A stretch of 64,000 nucleotides of DNA from Geomicrobium sediminis (GCF_016908595.1 NZ_JAFBEC010000012.1:23761-87760), one strand, 5' to 3'; shown: positions 53,240 through 62,565, counted from the stretch's first letter. Notes: generated by a model not told the origin, from the sequence alone. Made by a program: numbers and translations.

Positions 53240-54376
53240 TTACGACAATGTTTTTTGAACATATCGCCTCGGGACACGGTTTGTAATTAGACATGGAATT
53301 TCATACGTAATCGTGCCTAAACGATCAGCGATCTCTTCGATCGTAATGCGCTCTTTATTATCCTCACCAATTAATGTAACCCGTTTCCCGACGGGCATTT
53401 CCTTGGGAAGACGCACCATCATTTGATCCATACAAATGCGTCCGATAATTGGCAAACGCACCCCATCGATAATGACTTCTCCACCATTCGCATTACTACG
53501 AATCCAGCCATCACCATATCCGATCGGTACCGTTCCAATCCACTCATCTTGTGTGGCTGTGTACGTTCCGCCATAACTAATTTTACTTCCTGAGTTTACA
53601 TGTTTTACATGTGATAAATGACTATATAAAGAAAGCGCTGGGGCTAACGAAAAAGGTAACTCCGCTTCTAAATCCGTTGCAGGTAACAATCCATACATCG
53701 ATATGCCAAAACGAACCATGTTATAACAAGCATCTTTAAACCTCATACTTGCAGCACTATTTGCACAATGAATAAGTGGGATCTGCCTGTTCTCACTTTT
53801 TAGTACATTGACTAGCTCGTCAAATCGATGTTGTTGCTCTTTATAATAGGTAAGATCTAGTTCATCTGCGGTTGCAAAATGCGTAAAAAGACCTTCTAAT
53901 TCTAAGCATGATTCTTCATCAATCGCTGTTAAAACTTCTTGAACTTCTTCAATCGATCTTACACCGATTCTTCCCATGCCCGTGTCATACTTCACGTGTA
54001 ATTTGAGCGAGTGACCTGGTTCAATATGTTCCTTAGCCGAAACTAACCATTCTCGCTGAAATGTTGCGAGTGCAATGTCTAGCTTTGCAGCTACGCCTGC
54101 CCCACTTGCATCAGTACGTCCTAGTACAACAATTGGCGCTACTATTCCGTCCTCACGCAATTCAATCGCTTCTTCAAGAAGTGCAGTCCCTAAAACCGTT
54201 GCTCCGCCATCGAGTGCAGCTTTTGCAACTTCAATGGCTCCGTGACCATACCCGTTTGCTTTTACGACCGCCATGATTTGGCGTTCACCATGATGCAACC
54301 GATCTAGAGACGCTACGTTTTGTTTAATTGCTTCTTTGTCCACTTCGATCCAAGTTTCTCGATACAATTGTTCCAT
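53240..54376 (-). CDS. alr: Alanine racemase
   Basis: 378 residues from ATG 54376. PLP lysine in AVVKANGYGHGA (about 38), catalytic tyrosine in the C-terminal barrel region KISYGGTYTA, and GRICMDQMMV. It makes D-alanine for peptidoglycan. Same neighbours as in B. subtilis (ydcC, ndoAI). Confidence 0.96.
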   Translation of the reverse strand: MEQLYRETWIEVDKEAIKQNVASLDRLHHGERQIMAVVKANGYGHGAIEVAKAALDGGATVLGTALLEEAIELREDGIVAPIVVLGRTDASGAGVAAKLDIALATFQREWLVSAKEHIEPGHSLKLHVKYDTGMGRIGVRSIEEVQEVLTAIDEESCLELEGLFTHFATADELDLTYYKEQQHRFDELVNVLKSENRQIPLIHCANSAASMRFKDACYNMVRFGISMYGLLPATDLEAELPFSLAPALSLYSHLSHVKHVNSGSKISYGGTYTATQDEWIGTVPIGYGDGWIRSNANGGEVIIDGVRLPIIGRICMDQMMVRLPKEMPVGKRVTLIGEDNKERITIEEIADRLGTITYEIPCLITNRVPRRYVQKTLS

Positions 54377-54494
54377 CGTCTGTCTACCCCTAGCGTTCGT
54401 TAGTCTATCTTCATTATGTCTACGCATTCTTATGACTGTCAATCGTATATGTAGTAATTACGTTAAAAAAGAGTCCACGTACGTGGACTCACCA

Positions 54495-55523
54495 TTATTT
54501 TTCGTGTGTGGCTGTCATTGATCTGGCAACAGCTGCCATTTCATCGACGTGAAGCGTATCTGATGCAATCACAAACTCCACACCATCCACTGACCATGTA
54601 AGTGAATTATCAGTCTGAATACCGATCACTTCACCTAAGTCAACTGGATCTCCTGCACCCATATCTCTAGTCGGTGTTACCTCTGATGAAGTGGACATGG
54701 ATAACGGTTGCTGAATAATTGTAAATGGCTGTTCACCTTCATAGGACATGATGACACGAATGCCATCGTCTGTTTGAACCTCAGACGTTTCAGAGAGCTC
54801 AGTGTTTGCAGGCTCATACGACGGCATAAACACACCAAACACATCTTCCTCTGTTACCTCGTCTGTTGATACCGGAGCTTCTGATTCTTCAGGTAAGTGA
54901 CGATCCATATCGAACTCACTGCTATCAATTGCAGGATTTAACTCAAAATCATGGAAAGCAACTTCAACGAGCGGTTCATAGTTCTGATCAAACACCCGAA
55001 CTGCATGAGGTGTTAAATCATCATTAAGAACGATTTCTTGTTGTTGCAGATTCTGATTTTGGTAGTTCGTTACAGTCTCAAAAACATATTTGTCCTCTTC
55101 AATCGCAAAGGAACGCTCTGAATCACTTAAAATGTCGGTCACGAGTGATTCATACAAATACATTTGACTGTTGTTGCTCGGCCAATCACTTTGAAAACGA
55201 AAGCTTTTGTTTAACGCAGGCGTCAACAGAAAAACACCATCGTCATTTCTTAAAATCATTTGATTTTGCTCTTCATTTTCGTTTTGAAGTTCCACACGGT
55301 AATAACGATTCTCTTCGTTTTGAACATGAGCGATTTGAACATCGTATTCCCTAGGTTCTTGGCCCGTCTGCATCGTAAGCGATGCTGATGTTTGATATCC
55401 ACTCATCGTCTGAAGTGTTTCACCGAGGTCTTCAACCACTTCTTCTTCTGATTTTTCTCCGCATGCTGCAAGTAAGGCAATCGATAAAAAAGCGACCGTA
55501 CAAAATCCGAACTTCTTTTTCAT
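54495..55523 (-). CDS. YdcC-type LolA-like lipoprotein
   Basis: 342 residues from ATG 55523. Lipoprotein signal ends LSIALLAACGEK. The mature protein resembles the YdcC/LolA-like beta-sheet fold (EREYDVQIAHVQNEENRYYRVEL-type strands; DLTPHAVRVFDQNYEPLVEVAF) and is very acidic. YdcC is linked to sporulation in B. subtilis. Its ribosome site AAAGGAG lies inside a perfect 10-bp hairpin, so translation may be conditional. Confidence 0.85.
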   Translation of the reverse strand: MKKKFGFCTVAFLSIALLAACGEKSEEEVVEDLGETLQTMSGYQTSASLTMQTGQEPREYDVQIAHVQNEENRYYRVELQNENEEQNQMILRNDDGVFLLTPALNKSFRFQSDWPSNNSQMYLYESLVTDILSDSERSFAIEEDKYVFETVTNYQNQNLQQQEIVLNDDLTPHAVRVFDQNYEPLVEVAFHDFELNPAIDSSEFDMDRHLPEESEAPVSTDEVTEEDVFGVFMPSYEPANTELSETSEVQTDDGIRVIMSYEGEQPFTIIQQPLSMSTSSEVTPTRDMGAGDPVDLGEVIGIQTDNSLTWSVDGVEFVIASDTLHVDEMAAVARSMTATHEK

Positions 55524-55532
55524 CAAACCTCT

Positions 55533-55563
55533 CTCCTTTGTCTTCGATGTAACGACAAAGGAG
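55533..55563 (-). promoter_or_regulatory. Hairpin hiding the ribosome site of the ydcC-like gene
   Basis: CTCCTTTGTC (mRNA 5' arm, 55563-55554) pairs with GACAAAGGAG (55542-55533) over 11 bases. The 3' arm contains the Shine-Dalgarno AAAGGAG, 9 bases before the ATG. Confidence 0.7.
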
Positions 55564-55875
55564 GAACCTATCACATTGTAAAAAAAGAAATGTGGTAATA
55601 GAAAGTGACGAGTGTTATTCACTGGATGTTTAGAGATGGATTGCCTTTTTCCGTCCATAAGTCATCGTGATGAAGAAAAATCTAGATGTTTAGTACATGT
55701 CTAAGTTACGTGTTGTTCAACCATCGTTTCATCACGACACCACCTCGCAATCTCTTGAATTGAGTTTCTAGCTTCCCACTCTACCACTCGTATTCACATG
55801 TTCTTACCAACATTTCAGGCCCCTCCTAACCGCATTACATCATATGAGACAACCTATGCGGTTATTCCAGCCTGT
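55564..55875. other. Intergenic region between acpS and the ydcC-like gene
   Basis: About 310 bp with no supported gene. A ten-codon ORF behind TAGGAGGGG (near 55800, minus strand) is present but has no other support. The promoter of the ydcC-like gene must lie here. Confidence 0.35.
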
Positions 55876-56244
55876 CTAAAAAACTTCCGTTTCAATAATG
55901 ACGTTTGCGATGGCATAATGCTTACTGTGCGACACACTCACATGCACTTGGTGCGCCTCTTTAAGCTTGGTACAGTTGAGCACCGGCTTGCCATTTTCGT
56001 TATTATTTATTTCAATGTCCTGAAAGCTAATTTCTGAACCTATTCCTGTCCCATATGCTTTTGCAAATGCTTCTTTCGCTGCAAAGCGTCCCCCTACATA
56101 TTCGACCTTACGCCTTTTTGATAATTGAGCATAACTCCGTTGTTCGTTTGATGTAAGAATACGCATAATAAAACGAGGTTGACGTTCAAGTAGCTTGGAA
56201 ATCCTCTCTAGTTCAACGATGTCAATTCCATTTCCAATAATCAT
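55876..56244 (-). CDS. acpS: Holo-[acyl-carrier-protein] synthase
   Basis: 122 residues from ATG 56244 behind GGAGGA. IGNGIDIVELERI with the Mg-binding Asp, GRFAAKEAFAKAYGTGIG, and VSVSHSKHYAIANVI. It transfers phosphopantetheine to ACP. Divergent from the rhomboid gene, as in B. subtilis. Confidence 0.96.
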   Translation of the reverse strand: MIIGNGIDIVELERISKLLERQPRFIMRILTSNEQRSYAQLSKRRKVEYVGGRFAAKEAFAKAYGTGIGSEISFQDIEINNNENGKPVLNCTKLKEAHQVHVSVSHSKHYAIANVIIETEVF

Positions 56245-56331
56245 CGTCAATCCTCCTAATCAATTCATTCGAATGAATGAATCACAATATGATAAGATTA
56301 AATACGATTCTTGTACAATTGAGGTGGCTGT

Positions 56332-57111
56332 ATGTTCGTCCGCAATGAAAGTTTCTATACGTTCAGACGCAATTATCCGATCGTGACAACGTTAATTGCC
56401 ATTCACATCGTTTTATTTTTTCTCGCTTTCCTTGGTCAAATCGGGATATTCCCACCAGGGATTTGGATTCAACATTTAGGTGTCGGGTTAAATCTAGCGA
56501 TTGCAGAAGGACAATGGTGGCGATTAATCACACCGATTTTTCTACACGCTGACTTAATGCACATGTTGTTTAACTCTTTTGCTCTCTTTTTGTTCGGTCC
56601 ACCGCTCGAGAAAATGATTGGCCGCACGCGATTTATAAGTTTTTATCTCGGTACTGCAGTCATCGCGAACATCGTAACCTTTATTCTTCAGCCGTTATAC
56701 TATAGTCACGTTGGTGCATCGGGCGCAATCTACGGGTTACTCGGTATGTACGTTTATATGATGATCTTTAGAAAAGAACTGATTGACGCAAGTAGTAGAC
56801 AAATCGTTACAGTCATGGTTGTCATTGGCGTGATTTTAACATTTCTTAATCCGAGAATTAATATACTTGCCCACATTATTGGGCTCGTAGCAGGAATGGC
56901 ACTAGCCGCCCCTTTTCTAATAAAGGCAAGGAACTTCTTTACAATCCCACTCGTTCGCCCTGAACGAAGTGAAGGAAATGACATCGGATTTGACCCAAAT
57001 CGCTGGAAGAAGAAACGACGAATGCCCATTAAAGGGGCTAGCATCATGAATGTTGTCGGGATCGTTTTTATCATTCTCGTCGTGATTGGCTTACTTTCAA
57101 ACTTAGTTTAG
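56332..57111 (+). CDS. ydcA: Rhomboid-family intramembrane serine protease
   Basis: 259 residues, six core helices plus a C-terminal one. Catalytic serine in SHVGASGAIYGLLGM, histidine in ILAHIIGLVAGMALA, and HADLMHMLFNSFAL for the HxxxN region. It cuts membrane proteins within the bilayer. The lipid kinase follows at 12 bp. Confidence 0.93.
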   Translation: MFVRNESFYTFRRNYPIVTTLIAIHIVLFFLAFLGQIGIFPPGIWIQHLGVGLNLAIAEGQWWRLITPIFLHADLMHMLFNSFALFLFGPPLEKMIGRTRFISFYLGTAVIANIVTFILQPLYYSHVGASGAIYGLLGMYVYMMIFRKELIDASSRQIVTVMVVIGVILTFLNPRINILAHIIGLVAGMALAAPFLIKARNFFTIPLVRPERSEGNDIGFDPNRWKKKRRMPIKGASIMNVVGIVFIILVVIGLLSNLV

Positions 57112-57123
57112 GAGAGGTTGCGC

Positions 57124-58011
57124 ATGAAAAGAGCGGCAATCATTTATAATGAGCACGCAGGTCAAGCGAATGATCACCTAAGTATTGAACAAATTAAAGC
57201 GCAAATCGAGTCACATAGTTTCCAATTAAAACTTTGTCCTACTTCAAAGCCTGGCGATGGTGAACGAATTGCAAAAGAAGTAGGCAAAGACGTAGATACG
57301 TTGTTTATCTTTGGTGGTGACGGAACGGTCCATGAGTGTATAAACGGCGTTCCTTCGTTACAAAGCAGACCGAATCTTGCCGTTTTGCCTGGTGGGACGT
57401 GCAACGACTTCGCCCGCACGTTAGGCATATCAATGAACCTTGAGGAGGCCATTGATCAAGTATGTACCGGAACGACCAAAACGGTGGACGTCCCGAAAAT
57501 GAATGACCGTTACTTTTTGAATTTCTTTGCTGTCGGTTTAATTGCTGACACATCTGAAAACATTAATGAGGAATTAAAAGCAACAATCGGTCGATTAAGT
57601 TATTTTTGGAGTGCACTTCAAACCGTTACGAACCCGACTCATTATACGTACACGTTAACGAGTGATGATCTGCATCTAACTGGAGAAGCCGTTATGATTC
57701 TCGTCTCTAACGGAAATTACATTGGTTCCATCGGATTACCTGCACAACACGAGTTAGATGACGGTTATTTAAATGTCTACATCGTTAAAGAAGGTGGACT
57801 TTCCTTAGTGTCAGCCTGGAAGGAAGCCAAACTTAATGACCAATTCGACGAAAATGAGAACAATCTCATTCACCATCAGCTCAAACACTTAACATTGCAT
57901 GTTGAGCCAGAAGGTAACGTAGACATCGACGGTGAAGATGGCGGGAAGACGCCTGTTACAATTACACTCGGTGACAAAGTTACGTTTTGTATTCCAAGTG
58001 AATCACAGTAA
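57124..58011 (+). CDS. Diacylglycerol/YegS-like lipid kinase
   Basis: 295 residues from ATG 57124 behind GGAGAGG. N-terminal DAGKc domain: IYNEHAGQA, the nucleotide loop FGGDGTVHECING and LPGGTCNDFARTLGI; C-terminal beta-sandwich with NFFAVGLIADTSENI. It phosphorylates a lipid, the exact one unknown. Confidence 0.9.
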   Translation: MKRAAIIYNEHAGQANDHLSIEQIKAQIESHSFQLKLCPTSKPGDGERIAKEVGKDVDTLFIFGGDGTVHECINGVPSLQSRPNLAVLPGGTCNDFARTLGISMNLEEAIDQVCTGTTKTVDVPKMNDRYFLNFFAVGLIADTSENINEELKATIGRLSYFWSALQTVTNPTHYTYTLTSDDLHLTGEAVMILVSNGNYIGSIGLPAQHELDDGYLNVYIVKEGGLSLVSAWKEAKLNDQFDENENNLIHHQLKHLTLHVEPEGNVDIDGEDGGKTPVTITLGDKVTFCIPSESQ

Positions 58012-58040
58012 ACACTGAGCAGATCGCTCAGTGTTTTTTA
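58011..58040. terminator. Bidirectional terminator between the lipid kinase and rsiX
   Basis: AACACTGAGC (58011-58020) pairs with GCTCAGTGTT (58026-58035) with T runs at its rightward end; both genes stop on its edges. Confidence 0.88.
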
Positions 58041-59276
58041 GTGAAACTCGATTGGACCGAGGTAATTCGGTGCAACCGGAGGATGCAACGTATTCGTTAA
58101 CGTGTATGGACCAACGTCTCGAACATCTTGATCCTCAATTCCTTCAAACTCTATCTCACGATAGCCATAATCTGCTGCAGTTAATAACACACCTTCAACA
58201 AACATGATGAGTTCATGTTCGTTAACATCCTCAAAACCGTCATATGCAAGTGCAATTCGTTCTTCATCAATTTCAGTTACCGATTCCAAATCAAGCTCTT
58301 CAGGAATGACTGAAAAGTATCGATCGCCTTGTTCTTCCAACTCCATGCGTTTTAACGTCTCTTCTAAACTGAGGTCCTCTTCTCGCTCAACATCCAAGCT
58401 CTTCCCAGTGACGAGGTATACATATTGATCTTCAACAGGCAATAAATAATACCCATTTGCTTCGTCTCGCTCTTCAGTGGTTGCACTTAACACTTCTTCA
58501 ACTTCACTCGGTAAATCTAATGTCGCAAACGTTTCAAATCGACTTACTTCTTGTAAAGCTTCTCGTACTCGATCCATACTTCCTTCTTGAATTAAGCGTT
58601 GAATTGGTGAATCCCTTAAACCAAATTGCTCTGGGTCCACCCCGTTAAGCAATGTATCAATTTCATCTAGAATACTTTGCTCGTCAATCGTGAATGTGAC
58701 ATTTACAACCGTCTGCTCATCTGGTGCCAAAAATGGCAATGTGTACATCCCAGGACTCTCTGAGCTTGCCGCTAACGGATAATCGTAATCATCCCATTCT
58801 CCATTTAACTCAACGTCGTCTTCTGTTGTTTCGGGTGTCTCTTCTTGACGTTCATACGATTCATCGTTTTGTTCAGGTTCATGCGGGACAATTTCTTCTG
58901 GTTGTTCCGAGTCTTCTATATAATGTTGCGCTTGGTCTTCATCGCTGTCAGTGGCATCAAACTCTTCTTCTTCATCACTTGTAATTGCAAGTTGTTGATC
59001 TTCATTTTGATTTCCCCCTTGTGATGATAACTCACTACCATCTTGAAGGAGAGGAACTTGAGAAATCACAATGATAGCAAGTATTAATACTGCTGCTGAA
59101 GACATACCAGCAATGACCGGTCGACTAAAACGATCACGCTTCGGACGATTTGAACGTGTCATCGTTTCAGCTTTTACACTTTTATAAATCTCGTTCTTAT
59201 TCCGATCATCTTCTACACCGCGAAGCTTTTCTAACTTCTTGATTACTTCTTCGTCTTCATATCCATTATGACTCAT
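58038..59276 (-). CDS. rsiX: RsiX-like anti-sigma factor
   Basis: 412 residues. Cytoplasmic segment of about 50 residues, one membrane helix (PVIAGMSSAAVLILAIIVIS), then an acidic linker (EEEEFDATDSDEDQ) and two outer domains with similar outline. The start overlaps sigX by 11 bp. Place and topology match B. subtilis RsiX; the outer domain would sense envelope state. Confidence 0.8.
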   Translation of the reverse strand: MSHNGYEDEEVIKKLEKLRGVEDDRNKNEIYKSVKAETMTRSNRPKRDRFSRPVIAGMSSAAVLILAIIVISQVPLLQDGSELSSQGGNQNEDQQLAITSDEEEEFDATDSDEDQAQHYIEDSEQPEEIVPHEPEQNDESYERQEETPETTEDDVELNGEWDDYDYPLAASSESPGMYTLPFLAPDEQTVVNVTFTIDEQSILDEIDTLLNGVDPEQFGLRDSPIQRLIQEGSMDRVREALQEVSRFETFATLDLPSEVEEVLSATTEERDEANGYYLLPVEDQYVYLVTGKSLDVEREEDLSLEETLKRMELEEQGDRYFSVIPEELDLESVTEIDEERIALAYDGFEDVNEHELIMFVEGVLLTAADYGYREIEFEGIEDQDVRDVGPYTLTNTLHPPVAPNYLGPIEFH

Positions 59277-59793
59277 GCTTCTCTTCCTCCTCTCGCAACG
59301 TTTTCTTTAATTTCAAGATGGCACGATGCTGTGTCGTCTTCACTTTACTTTCTGACCAGCCTAATGCCTCTGCCGTTTCTTTGACTGTAAAAGATTCAAT
59401 GAATCGCAAAATCAAAACTTGTTGCTGATCTACAGAACACTTCCCTAAAGCCCGGTAAGTAACCTCTAGCTCTTCTTTTGCAATTGTCCTTTGCTCAGGC
59501 AAAGGTTGATGATCTTGTATGTCAATTTTTTCATCAGAGACGACCATGCCAAACCATTTCCTTTTTTGACGATTTTCTTTTCTAATATAATCAATGGTGA
59601 CATGTTTTGCGATTGAAAACAGCCACGTCTTTTCATTACTTCTTCCATCAAAGCGATCATATGAATGAAATACTTTTATATAAACATCTTGTACAAGTTC
59701 TTCTGCAACATGGCGATCTCGAACCATGTAGAAAATGAACTGGAACAACGATTGATGATATTGTTCATAAAGGCGGTCGAACGTTTCATACAC
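59266..59793 (-). CDS. sigX: SigX-type ECF sigma factor
   Basis: 175 residues from GTG 59793 behind AAAGGGG. Region 2: YHQSLFQFIFYMVRDRHVAEELVQDVYIKVFHSYDRF and EKTWLFSIAKHVTIDYIRK; region 4: VKETAEALGWSESKVKTTQHRAI. Close to B. subtilis SigX, which adjusts cell-surface charge and lipids. It has its own SigX-type promoter. Confidence 0.9.
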   Translation of the reverse strand: MYETFDRLYEQYHQSLFQFIFYMVRDRHVAEELVQDVYIKVFHSYDRFDGRSNEKTWLFSIAKHVTIDYIRKENRQKRKWFGMVVSDEKIDIQDHQPLPEQRTIAKEELEVTYRALGKCSVDQQQVLILRFIESFTVKETAEALGWSESKVKTTQHRAILKLKKTLREEEEKHES

Positions 59794-59813
59794 GATTACC
59801 GTTCCCCTTTGTA

Positions 59814-59839
59814 GTCGTTATTTAGATTATCGCGTTACA
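59814..59839 (-). promoter_or_regulatory. Autoregulatory sigma-X-type promoter
   Basis: TGTAAC (59834-59839), 16 bases, CGAC (59814-59817). These are the B. subtilis ECF consensus boxes, about 20 bp before the sigX start. Confidence 0.8.
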
Positions 59840-59871
59840 CATTTATTCCGTAATTTTTTATTATGACAGAA

Positions 59872-59904
59872 AGCACGCTACCTAACTTACTCGGCAACGT
59901 GCTC
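59872..59904 (-). terminator. Hairpin after the 33-residue membrane protein gene
   Basis: AGCACGTTGCC pairs with GGTAGCGTGCT, followed by TTTC on the minus strand. Moderate. Confidence 0.55.
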
Positions 59905-59913
59905 ATTTTTGTA

Positions 59914-60015
59914 TTATGAAAAGGCGAGGACGAAGACCCAATAGCCAACAGCATATAAAGCAACAAACATTAAAATGCCTGCTAACCATTTTAGGTTCGA
60001 TCTACGTTGATTCAT
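59914..60015 (-). CDS. 33-residue single-helix membrane protein
   Basis: MNQRRSNLKWLAGILMFVAL then YAVGYWVFVLAFS: a basic N-terminus and one helix of about 22 residues. The ATG has GTAGGTGA at 4-5 bases and a hairpin follows the stop, so it is a plausible one-gene unit upstream of sigX. No family recognised. Confidence 0.7.
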   Translation of the reverse strand: MNQRRSNLKWLAGILMFVALYAVGYWVFVLAFS

Positions 60016-60204
60016 AAATTCACCTACTTTAATTACGTTCGTTCATTATTATAGCATGTTTCTTTTTTTACTCGTTCGTAAAAAAGTGAAAAAGAAGTGA
60101 TTTTTATTTCATATATAAAATGACAAGTACAGGTTATCTTTGACAAAGAATGACATTTAAAACTAGAATATGTGGAGAGCTACATAATAAGGAGGAATTG
60201 TGGA

Positions 60205-60927
60205 ATGAAACGACCGATTCAATTTTCTGCAGCAGCATTATTAACAGTAGGAATGTTAAGTGCTTGTGCTGAGGATGATACTGCACCGGCTGAAACTGAT
60301 GGAGAAGACACAACGACTGAACAACCTGAAGATGAAGACACTGATGACGAAGAAGCTAACGACGAAGACATAGATGACGATGAAGATGAAGACGAAGATG
60401 ATACGGATGAATCTGTAGAAGATGCTGATGAAGAAGATGAAGAAAGTTCTGAATCCGATGACGAAACAGCTGCTGATATTGATGAAGCAGAAATGATGGA
60501 AGAAGACTTTGAACTCGTATTCTACGACGATCAAGTATTAGAAATGTATACAGAAACTCATACAATCAGCGGTGAAGGTCAAGAAGGGTTACTCATGAGC
60601 GCATTAGAACAATGGCTTGCTGGACCTGACCATGAAGCACTCGTCTCGGTTACTGAAGATGAAGATGTTTCTGTACAATCTGTAGAAGACCATGATGGTG
60701 TTGCTCATGTATCTTTTTCAGAAGAATTCGCTTTTCTTAATGTCGGTTCTGGATTAGAAGTTGGCATTATGAATCAAATCGCTCACACCGCTCAACAAGC
60801 TGGTTTTGAGTCTGTGCTTGTTTTAATTGACGGTGAAAGTGCAGATACTGTATTCGGTCATGTAGATTCATCCGAACCTTACACACCGGACACAGACCTA
60901 GACTCATATGACTCTATTGAAGATTAA
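60205..60927 (+). CDS. GerMN-domain lipoprotein with long acidic linker
   Basis: 240 residues from ATG 60205 with GGAGG. Lipoprotein signal ends GMLSACAED. Residues about 22-105 are almost only Asp, Glu and Thr. The rest is a GerMN domain (YDDQVLEMYTETHTISGEG, LLMSALEQWLAGP, AHVSFSEEFAFLNVGSGLE, HTAQQAGFESVLVLIDG). GerMN proteins occur in spore germination (GerM) and envelope lipoproteins. Single gene with a strong terminator. Confidence 0.85.
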   Translation: MKRPIQFSAAALLTVGMLSACAEDDTAPAETDGEDTTTEQPEDEDTDDEEANDEDIDDDEDEDEDDTDESVEDADEEDEESSESDDETAADIDEAEMMEEDFELVFYDDQVLEMYTETHTISGEGQEGLLMSALEQWLAGPDHEALVSVTEDEDVSVQSVEDHDGVAHVSFSEEFAFLNVGSGLEVGIMNQIAHTAQQAGFESVLVLIDGESADTVFGHVDSSEPYTPDTDLDSYDSIED

Positions 60928-60943
60928 AAAACTTCCCTAATCA

Positions 60944-60991
60944 AAAGCGCATGGGTACTCCAACGGAGTACTGCTATGCGCTTTATTTTTT
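60944..60991 (+). terminator. Terminator after the GerMN gene
   Basis: AAAGCGCAT-GGTACTCC pairs with GGAGTAC-ATGCGCTTT, followed by ATTTTTTT. Confidence 0.9.
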
Positions 60992-61268
60992 TGTAATAAT
61001 ATTTACCTATTCCTATGACTCACTCCTCCTGCAACAATGTCAGAAGAAGTTTTCCTAAATTGACTCTTTTAGACACTTCGCCTAATTATTAGGAAATATA
61101 TCTTAGATAACATAGATGTAATGCAAATGTAACAAAGAGGGACGATTACTGTTATGACAGCATCGAACAAATAACAATAGGCCTTTGGATTCTTTTTCCT
61201 AATGCAACAATCACAGTGACTTGTTATGGTAACACTCGTACAAATCACACAGGAGGTTTTACGAGTTT
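60992..61268 (+). promoter_or_regulatory. Upstream region of the SleB-like gene with a WalR box
   Basis: TGTAAT-GCAAA-TGTAAC (61117-61133) is an exact WalR (YycF) repeat: two TGTWAH words five bases apart. It lies 136 bp ahead of a cell-wall hydrolase gene, the typical target class. No other gene is seen in this stretch. Confidence 0.75.
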
Positions 61269-61850
61269 ATGAGACGTTTAAAATATTTCCTTATGCCACT
61301 CGCATTTTTCTTTATGTTTACTAATACAACTCAAGCAAGTTCCGTTCATACCGTAACTGATGGTGATTCATTATGGAGCATCGGTGTTGATTACGGAGTT
61401 TCGATGCAAGAAATCCAAGAGTTAAACGGAAAGCCTGATACGAATCTTGCAATCGGTGAACGTTTACAATTACCAGATTCAATATCTGACGAAGAATTAG
61501 ATCTACTTGCCCGCTTAATTCATTCTGAAGCACAAGGTGAACCTTATGCAGGTAAAGTAGCTGTTGGTACAGTTGTTCTCAACCGTGTTGCGGACGACCG
61601 TTATCCAGATACGATTACAGATGTGATTTATGAAGTCGTGAATGGCTACTATGCATTCAGCCCTGTTCTTGATGGAACGATTGAAGAACCAGCAGCGGAT
61701 GAATCTAAGCTTGCTGCACGTGAAGCACTCGCATTTGAAGGACAAGGCGAAGGTTCGATTTTCTTCTACAACCCTGACACTGCGACGAACCATTGGAATG
61801 CTACTCGTGACGAAACAAAACGTATCGGCCAACACGTATTTGCTAAATAA
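61269..61850 (+). CDS. LysM-SleB/CwlJ-type cell-wall hydrolase
   Basis: 193 residues. Signal peptide (to about 23), one LysM domain (HTVTDGDSLWSIGVDYGVSMQEIQELNG), then Hydrolase_2/SleB domain: LLARLIHSEAQGEPYAGKVAVGTVVLNRV with the catalytic Glu, ending NPDTATNHWNATR. Family members cleave muramic-lactam cortex or vegetative wall. AGGAGG lies 12 bases before the ATG. The WalR box upstream points to vegetative wall turnover. Confidence 0.9.
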   Translation: MRRLKYFLMPLAFFFMFTNTTQASSVHTVTDGDSLWSIGVDYGVSMQEIQELNGKPDTNLAIGERLQLPDSISDEELDLLARLIHSEAQGEPYAGKVAVGTVVLNRVADDRYPDTITDVIYEVVNGYYAFSPVLDGTIEEPAADESKLAAREALAFEGQGEGSIFFYNPDTATNHWNATRDETKRIGQHVFAK

Positions 61851-62451
61851 AGAAGAAAAGCCATTTGTCAAAAGACAAATGGCTTTTTGATTCCCAATAC
61901 GTAAGACGTGGCCATGTTTTATGCCATTTTTTCTTAGCAAGACGTGCTTCATAAATCGGTATTAGCATTTGATTCCTAAGGAAAGCAGGGGTAGGTTTCA
62001 CATGTAGCTGAAATGCATCTGTGAGCCCATGTGGTGCTGAAATGAGTAGTTCTCCGTTTTTGTCTAAAGATACGCCGAGAGCTGTAGCGGTTTCAGGGAA
62101 CTTTGACATTGCATCTGTCGATGAAAGATATGGCTTCACACCGTTTCGGTTATGCATTCTTACTTGGTTTTTTACAGACCATGGCAGATTCGGTCGTAGT
62201 AAGAGAAGTTGATCTTCAAGTTCACGATCCACTTGCTCACTCATTCGATCTTCGCGGTTATCAAAATGTATCACATCAATGTCAGCTATAGACGTACGCG
62301 TAGTAAATGTATGTACAGTATCCCAAATCTTCGTACGAACAAACCCGGCACAAACCCACCAATCTTGCAATTCCAATTGTTGAACAGTTCGAAGTACGTC
62401 CATCATCCACTCATCACGTTCGATCAATACTTTTAATTTTTGTTCATACAT
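61843..62451 (-). CDS. Nucleotidyltransferase-family protein (DUF925)
   Basis: 202 residues. WWVCAGFVRTKIWDTVH gives the G-S-like loop and IADIDVIHFD the D-x-D metal pair of the fold; WSVKNQVRMHNRNG and SKFPETATALGV are typical for DUF925. Its last 14 codons lie in a terminator hairpin, so the C-terminal FDKWLFFFI is constrained by RNA structure. Function unknown. Confidence 0.85.
   Translation of the reverse strand: MYEQKLKVLIERDEWMMDVLRTVQQLELQDWWVCAGFVRTKIWDTVHTFTTRTSIADIDVIHFDNREDRMSEQVDRELEDQLLLLRPNLPWSVKNQVRMHNRNGVKPYLSSTDAMSKFPETATALGVSLDKNGELLISAPHGLTDAFQLHVKPTPAFLRNQMLIPIYEARLAKKKWHKTWPRLTYWESKSHLSFDKWLFFFI
61857..61889. terminator. Bidirectional terminator inside the 3' end of the nucleotidyltransferase gene
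   Basis: AAAAGCCATTTGTC pairs with GACAAATGGCTTTTT over four bases. It ends the SleB-like gene. It also encodes the last residues of the leftward gene. Confidence 0.88.
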
Positions 62452-62565
62452 GTAAAGACCTCCAAATTAAAAAATTCCGTATTCCTAATGGTATAAACTC
62501 GCATATGGTATTCAATAGGCAATAATTTCGTTATAATGAAGGAAAAGAATAAATGGGGTGGGAAT

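Noticed and set aside
60256..60565. Frames opposite the acidic linker of the GerMN gene
   Set aside because: Open only because Asp/Glu codons on the other strand contain no stops; composition is artificial (Phe, Ile, Leu, His runs).
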